Assembly: GCF_051960575.1 (NCBI RefSeq)
Contig: NZ_JBQCEE010000250.1
Coordinates: 1 to 20,721 of the forward strand
Reading direction: 5' to 3'
Source of the DNA: JBQCEE01 sp051960575
Lineage (GTDB): Bacteria; Actinomycetota; Actinomycetes; Mycobacteriales; Jatrophihabitantaceae
DNA: 20,721 nucleotides
Below are positions 15,290-20,721 of this stretch, in pieces. Position numbers and translations under genes: made by a program. The notes beneath the pieces were generated by a model, which worked only from the letters and a program-made list of their open reading frames with translations, made no database searches and had not been told where the DNA came from. Numbering within the stretch: the first letter of the stretch is position 1; the number at the start of each line of letters is the position of its first letter.

Positions 15290-15850
15290 TCAGGACCGCA
15301 GCTGCTGCAGCGCGGCGGCGGTGCGCTCGAGTTCGTCCAACGTCGTCCTCGCGGACGCGTCGACGATCTCGGTCGGGGCGAAGACGCCGTCGTCGCCGAG
15401 CATCGTCCTGACCATCGGGATCATGATGACGTCGTTGATCGGCCACATGCGCAGGGCGAGCAGCACCGGCTTCAACGCCTGTTGCGCCCGCATGCCGCCG
15501 CTGACGCCGCCGTAGCTGATGAGCGCGACCGGCTTGTTCGCCCACTCGCGGTTGAGGAAGTCGAGCGCGTTCTTGAGCGGCGCGGTGTAGCTGTGGTTGT
15601 ACTCGGGCAGCACGAACGCGATCGCGTCGGCCGAGGCGACGGTCTCGCTCCAGGCCTTGGTGTGGTCGTGCACGTACTTGCCGGTCATCGGGTGGTTCGG
15701 CTCGTCGAAGAACGGCAGGTCGACGGTGGCGAGGTCGGCGACCTCGATCTCGAAGCCGCCGTGCTCCTTGGCCCGGTCGACGAACCAGTCGGTGATCGCC
15801 GGGCCGATGCGGCCGGGGCGGGTGCTGGCGGTGACGACGAGCAGCTTCAC
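15290..15850 (-). CDS. NADPH-dependent FMN reductase (flavodoxin-like fold)
   Basis: A 186-aa cytoplasmic flavoprotein. The phosphate-binding loop TASTRPGRIG (residues 7-16) and the isoalloxazine loop PEYNHSYTAPLKNALD (82-97) define the NADPH-dependent FMN reductase/azoreductase family; SYGGVSGG (112-119) is the second flavin contact. Members reduce FMN, quinones, azo dyes or chromate using NADPH; the natural acceptor here is unknown. The start is GTG 15850 with a GGAG ribosome site six bases upstream. A perfect 14-bp palindrome lies 27 bp upstream of the start and is the likely operator. The gene is 80 bp downstream of purC on the same strand but probably has its own promoter. Confidence 0.92.
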   Translation of the reverse strand: MKLLVVTASTRPGRIGPAITDWFVDRAKEHGGFEIEVADLATVDLPFFDEPNHPMTGKYVHDHTKAWSETVASADAIAFVLPEYNHSYTAPLKNALDFLNREWANKPVALISYGGVSGGMRAQQALKPVLLALRMWPINDVIMIPMVRTMLGDDGVFAPTEIVDASARTTLDELERTAAALQQLRS

Positions 15851-15877
15851 TTCGATCTCCAGGCGTGATCCGGGGGC

Positions 15878-15891
15878 GTTGACGCGTCAAC
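15878..15891. promoter_or_regulatory. Perfect 14-bp palindrome GTTGACGCGTCAAC upstream of FMN reductase
   Basis: The palindrome contains TTGACG on the minus strand, which could double as the -35 for the reductase gene, so a repressor bound here would block transcription. No regulator gene of obvious fit is adjacent; the tetR gene 1.5 kb upstream has a different-looking operator. Confidence 0.5.
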
Positions 15892-15930
15892 AGCAGGCGT
15901 CGCCCGGAGCATTCCCGAGCGCGCAGCGGC

Positions 15931-16812
15931 TCAACCCGGCCAGTCGGCGAAGCGCAGCCCGGTGAGCCGCTCGTACGCCTCGACGTACCGGTCGCGGGTG
16001 GCCGCCACGACCTCGTCGGGCAGCGGAGGCGGCGGGGTGTCGCTCGCGCGGTCCCAGCCGGACTCGGCCGACAGCAGCCAGTTGCGCACGTACTGCTTGT
16101 CGTAGCTCGGCTGCGCGTGCCCGGGCTCCCACTGGTCGGCGGGCCAGAACCGGCTCGAGTCGGGCGTGAGCACCTCGTCGGCGAGCACGAGCTCGCCGGT
16201 CTGCGGGTCGCGTCCGAACTCGAACTTGGTGTCGGCGAGCAGGATGCCGCGGGCCGCTGCAATCTCGGCGGCGCGGCCGTAGATGTCGAGCGTGAGGTCG
16301 CGCAGCTCGGCCGCCGTCTGCTCGCCGACCTCGGCGACGACCGCCTCGAAGGACACGTTCTCGTCGTGCTCGCCGAGCGCCGCCTTCGTGGCGGGGGTGA
16401 AGATCGGCACGGGCAGGCGGTCGCCGTCGACGAGCCCGGGCGGCAGTTCGATGCCGCAGACCGTGCCGGTGGCGTTGTAGTCGAGCAGCCCCGAACCGGT
16501 GAGGTAGCCGCGGGCGACGGCCTCGACCGGCAGCATGTCGAGCGAGTGGCAGACCATCGCGCGTCCGCGCCACTCGACCGGGATCACCGGGTCGTCGACG
16601 CTGATGAGGTGGTTGCGCACGGGCAGCTGCGCGAACCACCACACGGTCATCGCGGTGAGGATGCGTCCCTTGTCCGGCACCCCGGGGTCGAGCACGAAGT
16701 CGAACGCCGAGATGCGGTCGCTCGCGACCATCAGCAGCCGGCCGTCGTCGAGCCGGAAGAGGTCGCGGACCTTGCCGCTGTGCAGGTGGGTCATGCCGGC
16801 CGGTGCGTCCAC
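15931..16812 (-). CDS. purC: SAICAR synthase (phosphoribosylaminoimidazole-succinocarboxamide synthase)
   Basis: Joins CAIR and aspartate with ATP to give SAICAR in purine synthesis. The 293-aa protein shows HSGKVRDLF (residues ~11-19), ASDRISAFDFVL (~30-41), LPVEAVARGYLTGSG and ADTKFEFG, all standard PurC motifs, and normal length. The start is GTG 16812; an in-frame ATG at 16794 (MTHLHSG) is the alternative, and neither has a good ribosome site. A CAGACT hexamer six bases before the GTG may be a weak leaderless -10. The gene lies 22 bp after tetR on the same strand, so it may also be read through from the tetR promoter, and is separated by 6.4 kb from the rest of the purine cluster. Confidence 0.96.
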   Translation of the reverse strand: MDAPAGMTHLHSGKVRDLFRLDDGRLLMVASDRISAFDFVLDPGVPDKGRILTAMTVWWFAQLPVRNHLISVDDPVIPVEWRGRAMVCHSLDMLPVEAVARGYLTGSGLLDYNATGTVCGIELPPGLVDGDRLPVPIFTPATKAALGEHDENVSFEAVVAEVGEQTAAELRDLTLDIYGRAAEIAAARGILLADTKFEFGRDPQTGELVLADEVLTPDSSRFWPADQWEPGHAQPSYDKQYVRNWLLSAESGWDRASDTPPPPLPDEVVAATRDRYVEAYERLTGLRFADWPG

Positions 16813-16834
16813 GCGGCGAGTCTGGCAGATGCCG

Positions 16835-17428
16835 TCAGGCCGGCGGGTCGGGTGGCCGCGTCAGGAACGGCTGCGCCGCGAGGGCGAGCGCCTCGTCGTA
16901 CTCGGCGGCGCGCTGGGCCGGCGGGATCGAGATGTGACCGGACAGTTCGAGGCTGACCATGCCGTGTGCGACGGCCCACAGGTGCAGCGCGATCCGCTCC
17001 GGGTCACCGGTGAACAAGCCCTGCTCGACCGCCATCCGGACGCCCTCGACGAGCGGTGCGCACGAGGCGTCCGCCGCCTTGCCGTCCTCCTCGGTCGGGA
17101 CGAAGCCGAGCGGGGGTGGTCCGAACATCAGCGCGTACAGGTGCGGGTTGGCCAGCGCGAAGGCGCGATAGCAGCGGCCGACCCCTTCGAGCGGGTCGGC
17201 GGAGTCGGCCGCCGCGGCCACCTGCTCGCCGAGCCGGCGGAACCCCTCGCGGTGCATGGCCGCCAGCAGGCCCTGCTTGTCGCCGAAGCGGGTGTAGACG
17301 GCCATCGTCGACGTGCCGACGGCCGCGGCGAGCTTGCGCAGGGTGAGCCCGGCCGAGCCCTGCTCGGCCAGCATCTGCGCACCGACGTCGATGAGCCGCG
17401 CGGCCAGTTCACCGTTGACGTCCACCAC
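16835..17428 (-). CDS. TetR/AcrR-family transcriptional regulator
   Basis: A 197-aa repressor-type protein. The N-terminal helix-turn-helix spans about residues 8-52, with LTLRKLAAAVGTSTMAVYTR followed by FGDKQGLL, the TetR hallmark. The C-terminal ligand domain (PHLYALMFG, then GHISIPP) resembles the WHG-type subgroup. Two adjacent GTG codons (17428 and 17425) can start it; I take the first because TATAGT lies seven bases before it. The divergent membrane-protein gene begins 21 bp away with an inverted repeat in the gap, so the regulator almost certainly controls that gene and itself. Downstream purC may be affected by read-through. The ligand is unknown. Confidence 0.9.
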   Translation of the reverse strand: MVDVNGELAARLIDVGAQMLAEQGSAGLTLRKLAAAVGTSTMAVYTRFGDKQGLLAAMHREGFRRLGEQVAAAADSADPLEGVGRCYRAFALANPHLYALMFGPPPLGFVPTEEDGKAADASCAPLVEGVRMAVEQGLFTGDPERIALHLWAVAHGMVSLELSGHISIPPAQRAAEYDEALALAAQPFLTRPPDPPA

Positions 17429-17451
17429 GCCGCGAACTATAACAACGTTAT
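17429..17451. promoter_or_regulatory. Shared divergent promoter/operator, tetR and membrane-protein gene
   Basis: Only 21 bp separate the two start codons. The plus strand carries TATAAC (17438-17443), six bases before ATG 17450; the minus strand carries TATAGT (17436-17441), seven bases before GTG 17428, so the two -10 boxes overlap by four bases. An inverted repeat ATAAC-AAC-GTTAT (17439-17451) covers the plus -10 and the start codon, an ideal TetR site. Confidence 0.7.
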
Positions 17452-18085
17452 GAGCAGCTGGCGGCCGCCGTTCGGGGTCGTGGTGTCGGCCGTCGAGGTG
17501 GGCGTCGCGCTCGTCGTCTTCCAGGTCGCGCGTGCCGCCGGCGCGGGCGACGTCGGCGCCTACCTGCTGTCGACGGCTGGGCCGCTGCTCGGCGCCGTCC
17601 TGGTGTGGCGGCGGGCGCGCGCCCTGAACGGCGCGTCCGTCGCGATCCTCTGCTTCGCCCTGCTGTCGGCGGTCACCGCGCTGATCGGTGGCCACGACGC
17701 GAGCGTGCTGCTCTACAAGGACGCCGGCGTCACGGGCGCGATCGGACTGCTCTTCGCGGCGTCGCTGCTGCTGTCGCGTCCGCTCGCGTTCCACTTCGGC
17801 CAGCGGTTCTGGACCGACGGCAGCGCGGCCGGCATGCGTGCGTGGTCGGCGCTCTGGTCGGCGCCGGAGTTCCGTCGCGCGAACCGGCTGGTGACCGTCG
17901 TGTGGGCGGTCGTGCTGCTCGGCCAGGCTGTCGCACAAGGGGTGGTCGTGCACCACACGGACGTCGGTACCGCCTTCCTCTGGACGCAACTGTTGCCGTG
18001 GGTCGCGACCGGCATCGCGGTCGCCGGCACGTTGGCGATCGGACGGTGGTGCACGAGCCGGCTCGAGGCCACCGCCGTCAGCTGA
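17450..18085 (+). CDS. VC0807-family integral membrane protein
   Basis: A 211-aa protein with six likely transmembrane helices at about residues 9-28, 35-54, 62-81, 91-109, 147-167 and 179-199. The stretch from SVLLYKDAGVTGAIGLLFAA to SRPLAFHFGQRF is characteristic of the VC0807-type family, whose biochemical function is not known. The ATG start has no ribosome site and lies six bases after TATAAC. It is divergent from a TetR gene with an operator overlapping its promoter, so it is probably induced by a TetR ligand, and a transport or membrane-protection role is a guess. Its last eight bases overlap the end of the convergent methyltransferase gene. Confidence 0.82.
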   Translation: MSSWRPPFGVVVSAVEVGVALVVFQVARAAGAGDVGAYLLSTAGPLLGAVLVWRRARALNGASVAILCFALLSAVTALIGGHDASVLLYKDAGVTGAIGLLFAASLLLSRPLAFHFGQRFWTDGSAAGMRAWSALWSAPEFRRANRLVTVVWAVVLLGQAVAQGVVVHHTDVGTAFLWTQLLPWVATGIAVAGTLAIGRWCTSRLEATAVS

Positions 18086-18743
18086 CCGCGGTGCCCGCGA
18101 TGTGGGTGTTGAACGGCAGGAAGGCCGAGTGGATGCGGTAGCGCTGCAGCTCGACGCTCGCGAAACCGGCCGACTCGATGACACTCGCGAGGTCGCGCTC
18201 GCACGAGCAGCCCTCGAAGACCCACGCCCACGGACGCCGCAACAGCCGTTGAGCCCACCTGGTGGGCGTGCGCCTCCGGGCGACCACATGCTCGGCGAAG
18301 CTGAACCGGCCGCTTGGGCGAAGGATGCGCCGTACCTCGGCCACGACGGCGGCGGGGTCCGACACCGAGCAGAGCACGAGGCTCGAGATCACGGCGTCGA
18401 CGCTGGCGTCGGGCAGGTCGATGCGCTCGCCGACGACGTCGCGGATCTCGAGGTCGACGCCGCGACGCTGCGCCGCACGCCGCAGCCGCGGGTGCATGTG
18501 CGGGTTCGGCTCGACGGCGATGAGCCTCGCCCCCGTCGGCAGGTAGCGGAGGTTCGCGCCGGTGCCGGCGCCGAGCTCGACCACGCTGGCGGGCAGGTCG
18601 GCGAACGCGACCGCCTTGTGGCGGCGCAGGTGCCAGTGGATCAACCACCCCATGCCGCCGAAGAAGGCCGCGTTGAAGCGGCCGCGCACCGGATGGGGGG
18701 TGAACTGCGGGGCGTCGGCGTCCGGCAGCGTCGTCGTCGTCAT
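18078..18743 (-). CDS. Class I SAM-dependent methyltransferase
   Basis: A 221-aa Rossmann-fold methyltransferase of the UbiE/Methyltransf_11 type. Motif I is VVELGAGTGANLRYLP (about residues 55-70); the acidic post-I residue is in AVEPNPHM, motif II-like DASVDAVISSLVLCSV (about 111-126), and motif III-like LRPSGRFSFAEHV. The acceptor is unknown; small lipophilic molecules or phospholipids are common for such proteins. I chose ATG 18743 over ATG 18755 and longer versions because CATGAT lies seven bases upstream and because longer N-termini would translate the 16-bp tandem repeat. It overlaps the convergent membrane-protein gene by eight bases. Confidence 0.88.
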   Translation of the reverse strand: MTTTTLPDADAPQFTPHPVRGRFNAAFFGGMGWLIHWHLRRHKAVAFADLPASVVELGAGTGANLRYLPTGARLIAVEPNPHMHPRLRRAAQRRGVDLEIRDVVGERIDLPDASVDAVISSLVLCSVSDPAAVVAEVRRILRPSGRFSFAEHVVARRRTPTRWAQRLLRRPWAWVFEGCSCERDLASVIESAGFASVELQRYRIHSAFLPFNTHIAGTAVS

Positions 18744-18750
18744 GGCGACG

Positions 18751-18756
18751 ATCATG
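18751..18756 (-). promoter_or_regulatory. Putative -10 box of the methyltransferase gene
   Basis: CATGAT on the minus strand lies seven bases before ATG 18743. No Shine-Dalgarno sequence intervenes. The tandem repeat at 18786-18833 begins 30 bp upstream of it. Confidence 0.4.
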
Positions 18757-18785
18757 TCCCCGTCACGGCACCGGCCGCAGCGGTG

Positions 18786-18833
18786 GAACCACGGCACTTC
18801 AGAACCACGGCACTTCGGAACCACGGCACTTCA
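18786..18833. repeat. Three tandem 16-bp direct repeats
   Basis: Units 18786-18801, 18802-18817 and 18818-18833 read GAACCACGGCACTTC followed by A, G and A. The CACGGCAC core occurs a fourth time at 18764-18771, outside the array. The third unit ends exactly on the stop codon of the hydrolase-LuxR gene, and the array lies directly upstream of the methyltransferase promoter region. Confidence 0.9.
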
Positions 18834-19865
18834 GCTCGGCTCGCGAGCCGGCGGGTGCGTCGCGACGAACCACGCGGCGAGCTGGGCGCGCGAGCGGAGA
18901 TCGAGCCGGGTGCGGATGCGCTCGACGTGCGACTCGACCGACCGTTCCGAGAGCACCAGGTGCTCGGCGATCTGACGGTTCGACCAGCCCTCGGCGACGA
19001 GAGCGGCGACCTCGAGCTGCCGGTGCGTGAGCGTTGCGGAGCGATCGGGCTCGAGCGGCGGCAGGCCGAGACCACGCCGTACCTCGCGCAGCACCACCGC
19101 GGTGTCGCCGACGAACGGCAGGTGCGACCGTCCCGGCAGCACGGTGAGCGTGGCACCGGCGATGCCCGCGGCGAGGCGTTCGCCCTCGGCCAGCGGGACA
19201 GCGCGATCGTCGCGCCGGTGCAGCACTGCCGTCGGTGCGGCGACGGCGCCGAGCAGGTCGGCGATGTCGACGGCGTAGCACTCGGCGAGCAGCCGCCGCG
19301 CGGTGGTGGCGGGGGCCGATTCGCGCTGGTAGCGGGCGAAGAGCGCCCGGAAGCCGGCGTCGGCGTCCGGCGCGAAGATGTCGGTGAGCACGTCGGACCC
19401 GAGGCCCCAGTGGTCGCGGACGAGACCGAGGATGTGCTCGCGGACGGCCGGCGTGCCGAGGCGGTCACCCTCGACCCAGCCGCCGTAGAGCACGAGACGC
19501 GAGACGGTGTGCGGGTGCTGGGCCGCCCAGGCCACCGCGAGCGGCGCGCCGAACGACGTCCCGATCAGGTCGAAGCGGTCGGCACGCGCGGCCGCGGCAA
19601 CAGCGCGGATGACTTCCAGTTCGACGGCGACGGTGTCGCTGCGGTCCGTCGGGTCGGACAGTCCACAGCCCGGCCGGTCGTAGCGCACGAGCGTGCGGCC
19701 GGCGGACAACGCCTCGGCGAACGCCCGCTCGGCCGGCAGCGCCCAACCGAGCTCGAGGTGCGAGACCCAGCCGGGCACGAGGATCGCAACCGGCCCCGTG
19801 CCGGACACGGCGAAGCGCACCGTCGTCCCGTCGTCGAGGCGCGTGAGGCCGAGCCGCTGCTGCAC
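18831..19865 (-). CDS. Alpha/beta-hydrolase fused to a LuxR-type DNA-binding domain
   Basis: A 344-aa protein. Residues ~10-265 form an alpha/beta hydrolase with VPGWVSHLELGW near the oxyanion loop, RYDRPGCGLSDP, nucleophile elbow GTSFGAP (Ser104), acid Asp219 or Asp220 (HRRDDRAVP) and His248 (GRSHLPF), so the triad looks intact. Residues ~277-338 form a LuxR/NarL helix-turn-helix (TLTHRQLEVAALVAEGWSNR through SVESHVERIR). It is probably a transcription factor that senses, or hydrolyses, a small ligand. I chose GTG 19865: the hydrolase fold starts right after it, and GACACT lies six bases upstream; a longer version from ATG 19952 would overlap the divergent peptidase gene. Target genes are unknown; the two neighbours are the first candidates. 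Confidence 0.88.
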   Translation of the reverse strand: MQQRLGLTRLDDGTTVRFAVSGTGPVAILVPGWVSHLELGWALPAERAFAEALSAGRTLVRYDRPGCGLSDPTDRSDTVAVELEVIRAVAAAARADRFDLIGTSFGAPLAVAWAAQHPHTVSRLVLYGGWVEGDRLGTPAVREHILGLVRDHWGLGSDVLTDIFAPDADAGFRALFARYQRESAPATTARRLLAECYAVDIADLLGAVAAPTAVLHRRDDRAVPLAEGERLAAGIAGATLTVLPGRSHLPFVGDTAVVLREVRRGLGLPPLEPDRSATLTHRQLEVAALVAEGWSNRQIAEHLVLSERSVESHVERIRTRLDLRSRAQLAAWFVATHPPAREPS

Positions 19866-19870
19866 GAGGC

Positions 19871-19877
19871 TAGTGTC
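19871..19877. promoter_or_regulatory. Overlapping divergent -10 boxes
   Basis: On the plus strand TAGTGT (19871-19876) would start the peptidase transcript with a leader of about 38 nt. On the minus strand GACACT (19872-19877), six bases before GTG 19865 with GTGAAA 17 bp upstream as -35, would give a leaderless hydrolase-LuxR transcript. Simultaneous polymerase binding at both would be impossible. Confidence 0.45.
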
Positions 19878-19920
19878 CGCGACGGGGGACTTCGTTTCAC
19901 GAGGGACGACGGAGGTCGCG

Positions 19921-20721
19921 GTGACGGACGGTGCTGACGACGGCGTGCGCATGATCCCGATCGAGACGCCGACGGGGCAGTTCTCGGTCTGGACGAAGCG
20001 GGTGGGCGACAACCCGCGGGTCAAGGTGCTGCTGCTGCACGGCGGGCCGGGTGCGACCCACGAGTACCTCGAGGTCTTCGAGCAGCACCTGCGTCCGGCC
20101 GGTGTGGAGTTCTTCTTCTACGACCAGCTCGGCGCGGGCAACAGCGACGCGCCGGACGAACCATCGCTGTGGGACGTCGACCGGTTCGTCGACGAGGTCG
20201 AGCAGGTGCGCGTCGCGCTCGGGCTCACGCCCGACGACTTCGTGCTGTTCGGACACTCGTGGGGCGGCATCCTCGCCATCGAGTACGCGCTCGCGCACCA
20301 GCAGGCCCTGCGCGGACTGGTCATCTCCAACATGATGGCCAGCGCGCCGGAGTACACGGCGTACGCGGAGCAGGAGCTCATCCCCCGGCTCGACCCTGCG
20401 GTGGTCGCCGAGTTGCGTGCGCTGGAGGCCGCCGGCGACTTCGGCGAGCGGTACGACGTCCTGCTCACGCCGTACTACGAGGACCACATCCTGCGCCGGC
20501 CGCAGTCGACCTGGCCGGACTCGGTGCAGCGGGCGTTCGCGCACATCAACCCGCAGATCTACATCTCGATGCAGGGGCCGAGCGAGATGGGTATGAGCCC
20601 CGATGCGCTGCTCGCGCAGTGGGACCGCGTCGCCGACCTGCCGCGCATCGAGGTGCCGACGCTCGTCATCGGCGCGGCGCACGACACGATGGACCCGGCG
20701 CACCTGCGTCGCATGGCGGAC
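19921..20721 (+). CDS. Proline iminopeptidase-like S33 alpha/beta hydrolase, C-terminus cut off by window edge
   Basis: 267 residues are visible with no stop; family proteins are about 290-310 aa, so roughly 30-40 residues including the catalytic His are missing. HGGPGATHEYLE (residues 40-51) is the S33 oxyanion motif, YDQLGAGNSDAP (68-79) the next conserved block, GHSWGG holds nucleophile Ser113, and Asp255 in GAAHDTMDP is the acid. These are typical of proline-specific peptidases that remove N-terminal proline from short peptides. No signal peptide is seen, so it is cytoplasmic. The start GTG 19921 has an excellent ribosome site (GGAGG at 19911-19915, five-base spacing), unlike its divergent neighbour. 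Substrate is inferred; some relatives act on amino-acid amides or other esters. Confidence 0.92.
   Translation, partial: MTDGADDGVRMIPIETPTGQFSVWTKRVGDNPRVKVLLLHGGPGATHEYLEVFEQHLRPAGVEFFFYDQLGAGNSDAPDEPSLWDVDRFVDEVEQVRVALGLTPDDFVLFGHSWGGILAIEYALAHQQALRGLVISNMMASAPEYTAYAEQELIPRLDPAVVAELRALEAAGDFGERYDVLLTPYYEDHILRRPQSTWPDSVQRAFAHINPQIYISMQGPSEMGMSPDALLAQWDRVADLPRIEVPTLVIGAAHDTMDPAHLRRMAD

Noticed and set aside
15275..15292. Tandem GTCGCGTCA pair between the S51 and FMN reductase stops
   Set aside because: Two 9-bp units in GC-rich DNA, partly fixed by the stop codon; too short to support a functional claim.
19866..20024. Longer N-terminus for the hydrolase-LuxR protein
   Set aside because: It would overlap the start and ribosome site of the divergent peptidase gene, and the hydrolase fold needs no extra residues.

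Overview
The window is high-GC DNA from an actinobacterium. The evidence is the strong third-position G/C bias, the many GTG starts, a near-canonical BldC regulator next to a DUF3073 protein, a mycothiol-dependent (MDMPI-fold) enzyme inside the purine cluster, and a small-PurL/PurS/PurQ set. The genus cannot be fixed from the sequence alone. I see no tRNA, rRNA, CRISPR array, insertion sequence or phage gene.

Layout. 1-1869 (minus): a MarR regulator directly followed by a DHA2-type MFS drug exporter whose C-terminus runs off the left edge. 2049-2258 (minus): bldC, with a terminator after it and a parS-like site before it. 2613-2810 (plus): a small acidic DUF3073 protein. 2882-9536 (minus): a de novo purine cluster transcribed purS-purQ-purL-(MDMPI-family protein)-purF-purM, with 4-bp stop/start overlaps at purQ/purL and purF/purM. 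9650-12816 (plus): a two-gene unit of a sulfotransferase and a two-domain GT2/CDP-glycerol glycerophosphotransferase, probably for a cell-surface polymer. 12820-14412 (minus): a GabD2-type succinate-semialdehyde dehydrogenase, divergent from an S51 (peptidase E-like) protein at 14548-15273. 15290-15850 (minus): an NADPH-dependent FMN reductase. 15931-17428 (minus): a TetR regulator followed by purC. 17450-18085 (plus): a VC0807-type membrane protein divergent from tetR. 18078-18743 (minus): a class I SAM methyltransferase. 18831-19865 (minus): an alpha/beta-hydrolase fused to a LuxR helix-turn-helix, divergent from a proline-iminopeptidase-like S33 hydrolase (19921 to the right edge).

How it works together. 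PurF, PurS/Q/L, PurM and PurC cover the first, fourth, fifth and seventh (SAICAR) steps toward IMP; purD, purN/T, purE/K, purB and purH are not here. The core is the bldC-DUF3073-purM-purF neighbourhood also known from Streptomyces. The stretch between purS and purC carries accessory genes for surface-polymer synthesis, metabolism and redox.

The most notable non-coding signals are: -10-like hexamers 6-7 nt before many chosen start codons, suggesting widespread leaderless transcripts; a 21-bp gap between divergent tetR and membrane-protein starts holding overlapping -10 boxes and an inverted repeat; a 24-bp-arm imperfect palindrome between gabD2 and the S51 gene; a 16-bp x3 tandem repeat before the methyltransferase; a perfect 14-bp palindrome before the FMN reductase; and a 13/16 match to parS before bldC. 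No element amounts to a proven new system. The best candidates for follow-up are the sulfotransferase/glycerophosphotransferase pair and the hydrolase-LuxR fusion with an intact catalytic triad.
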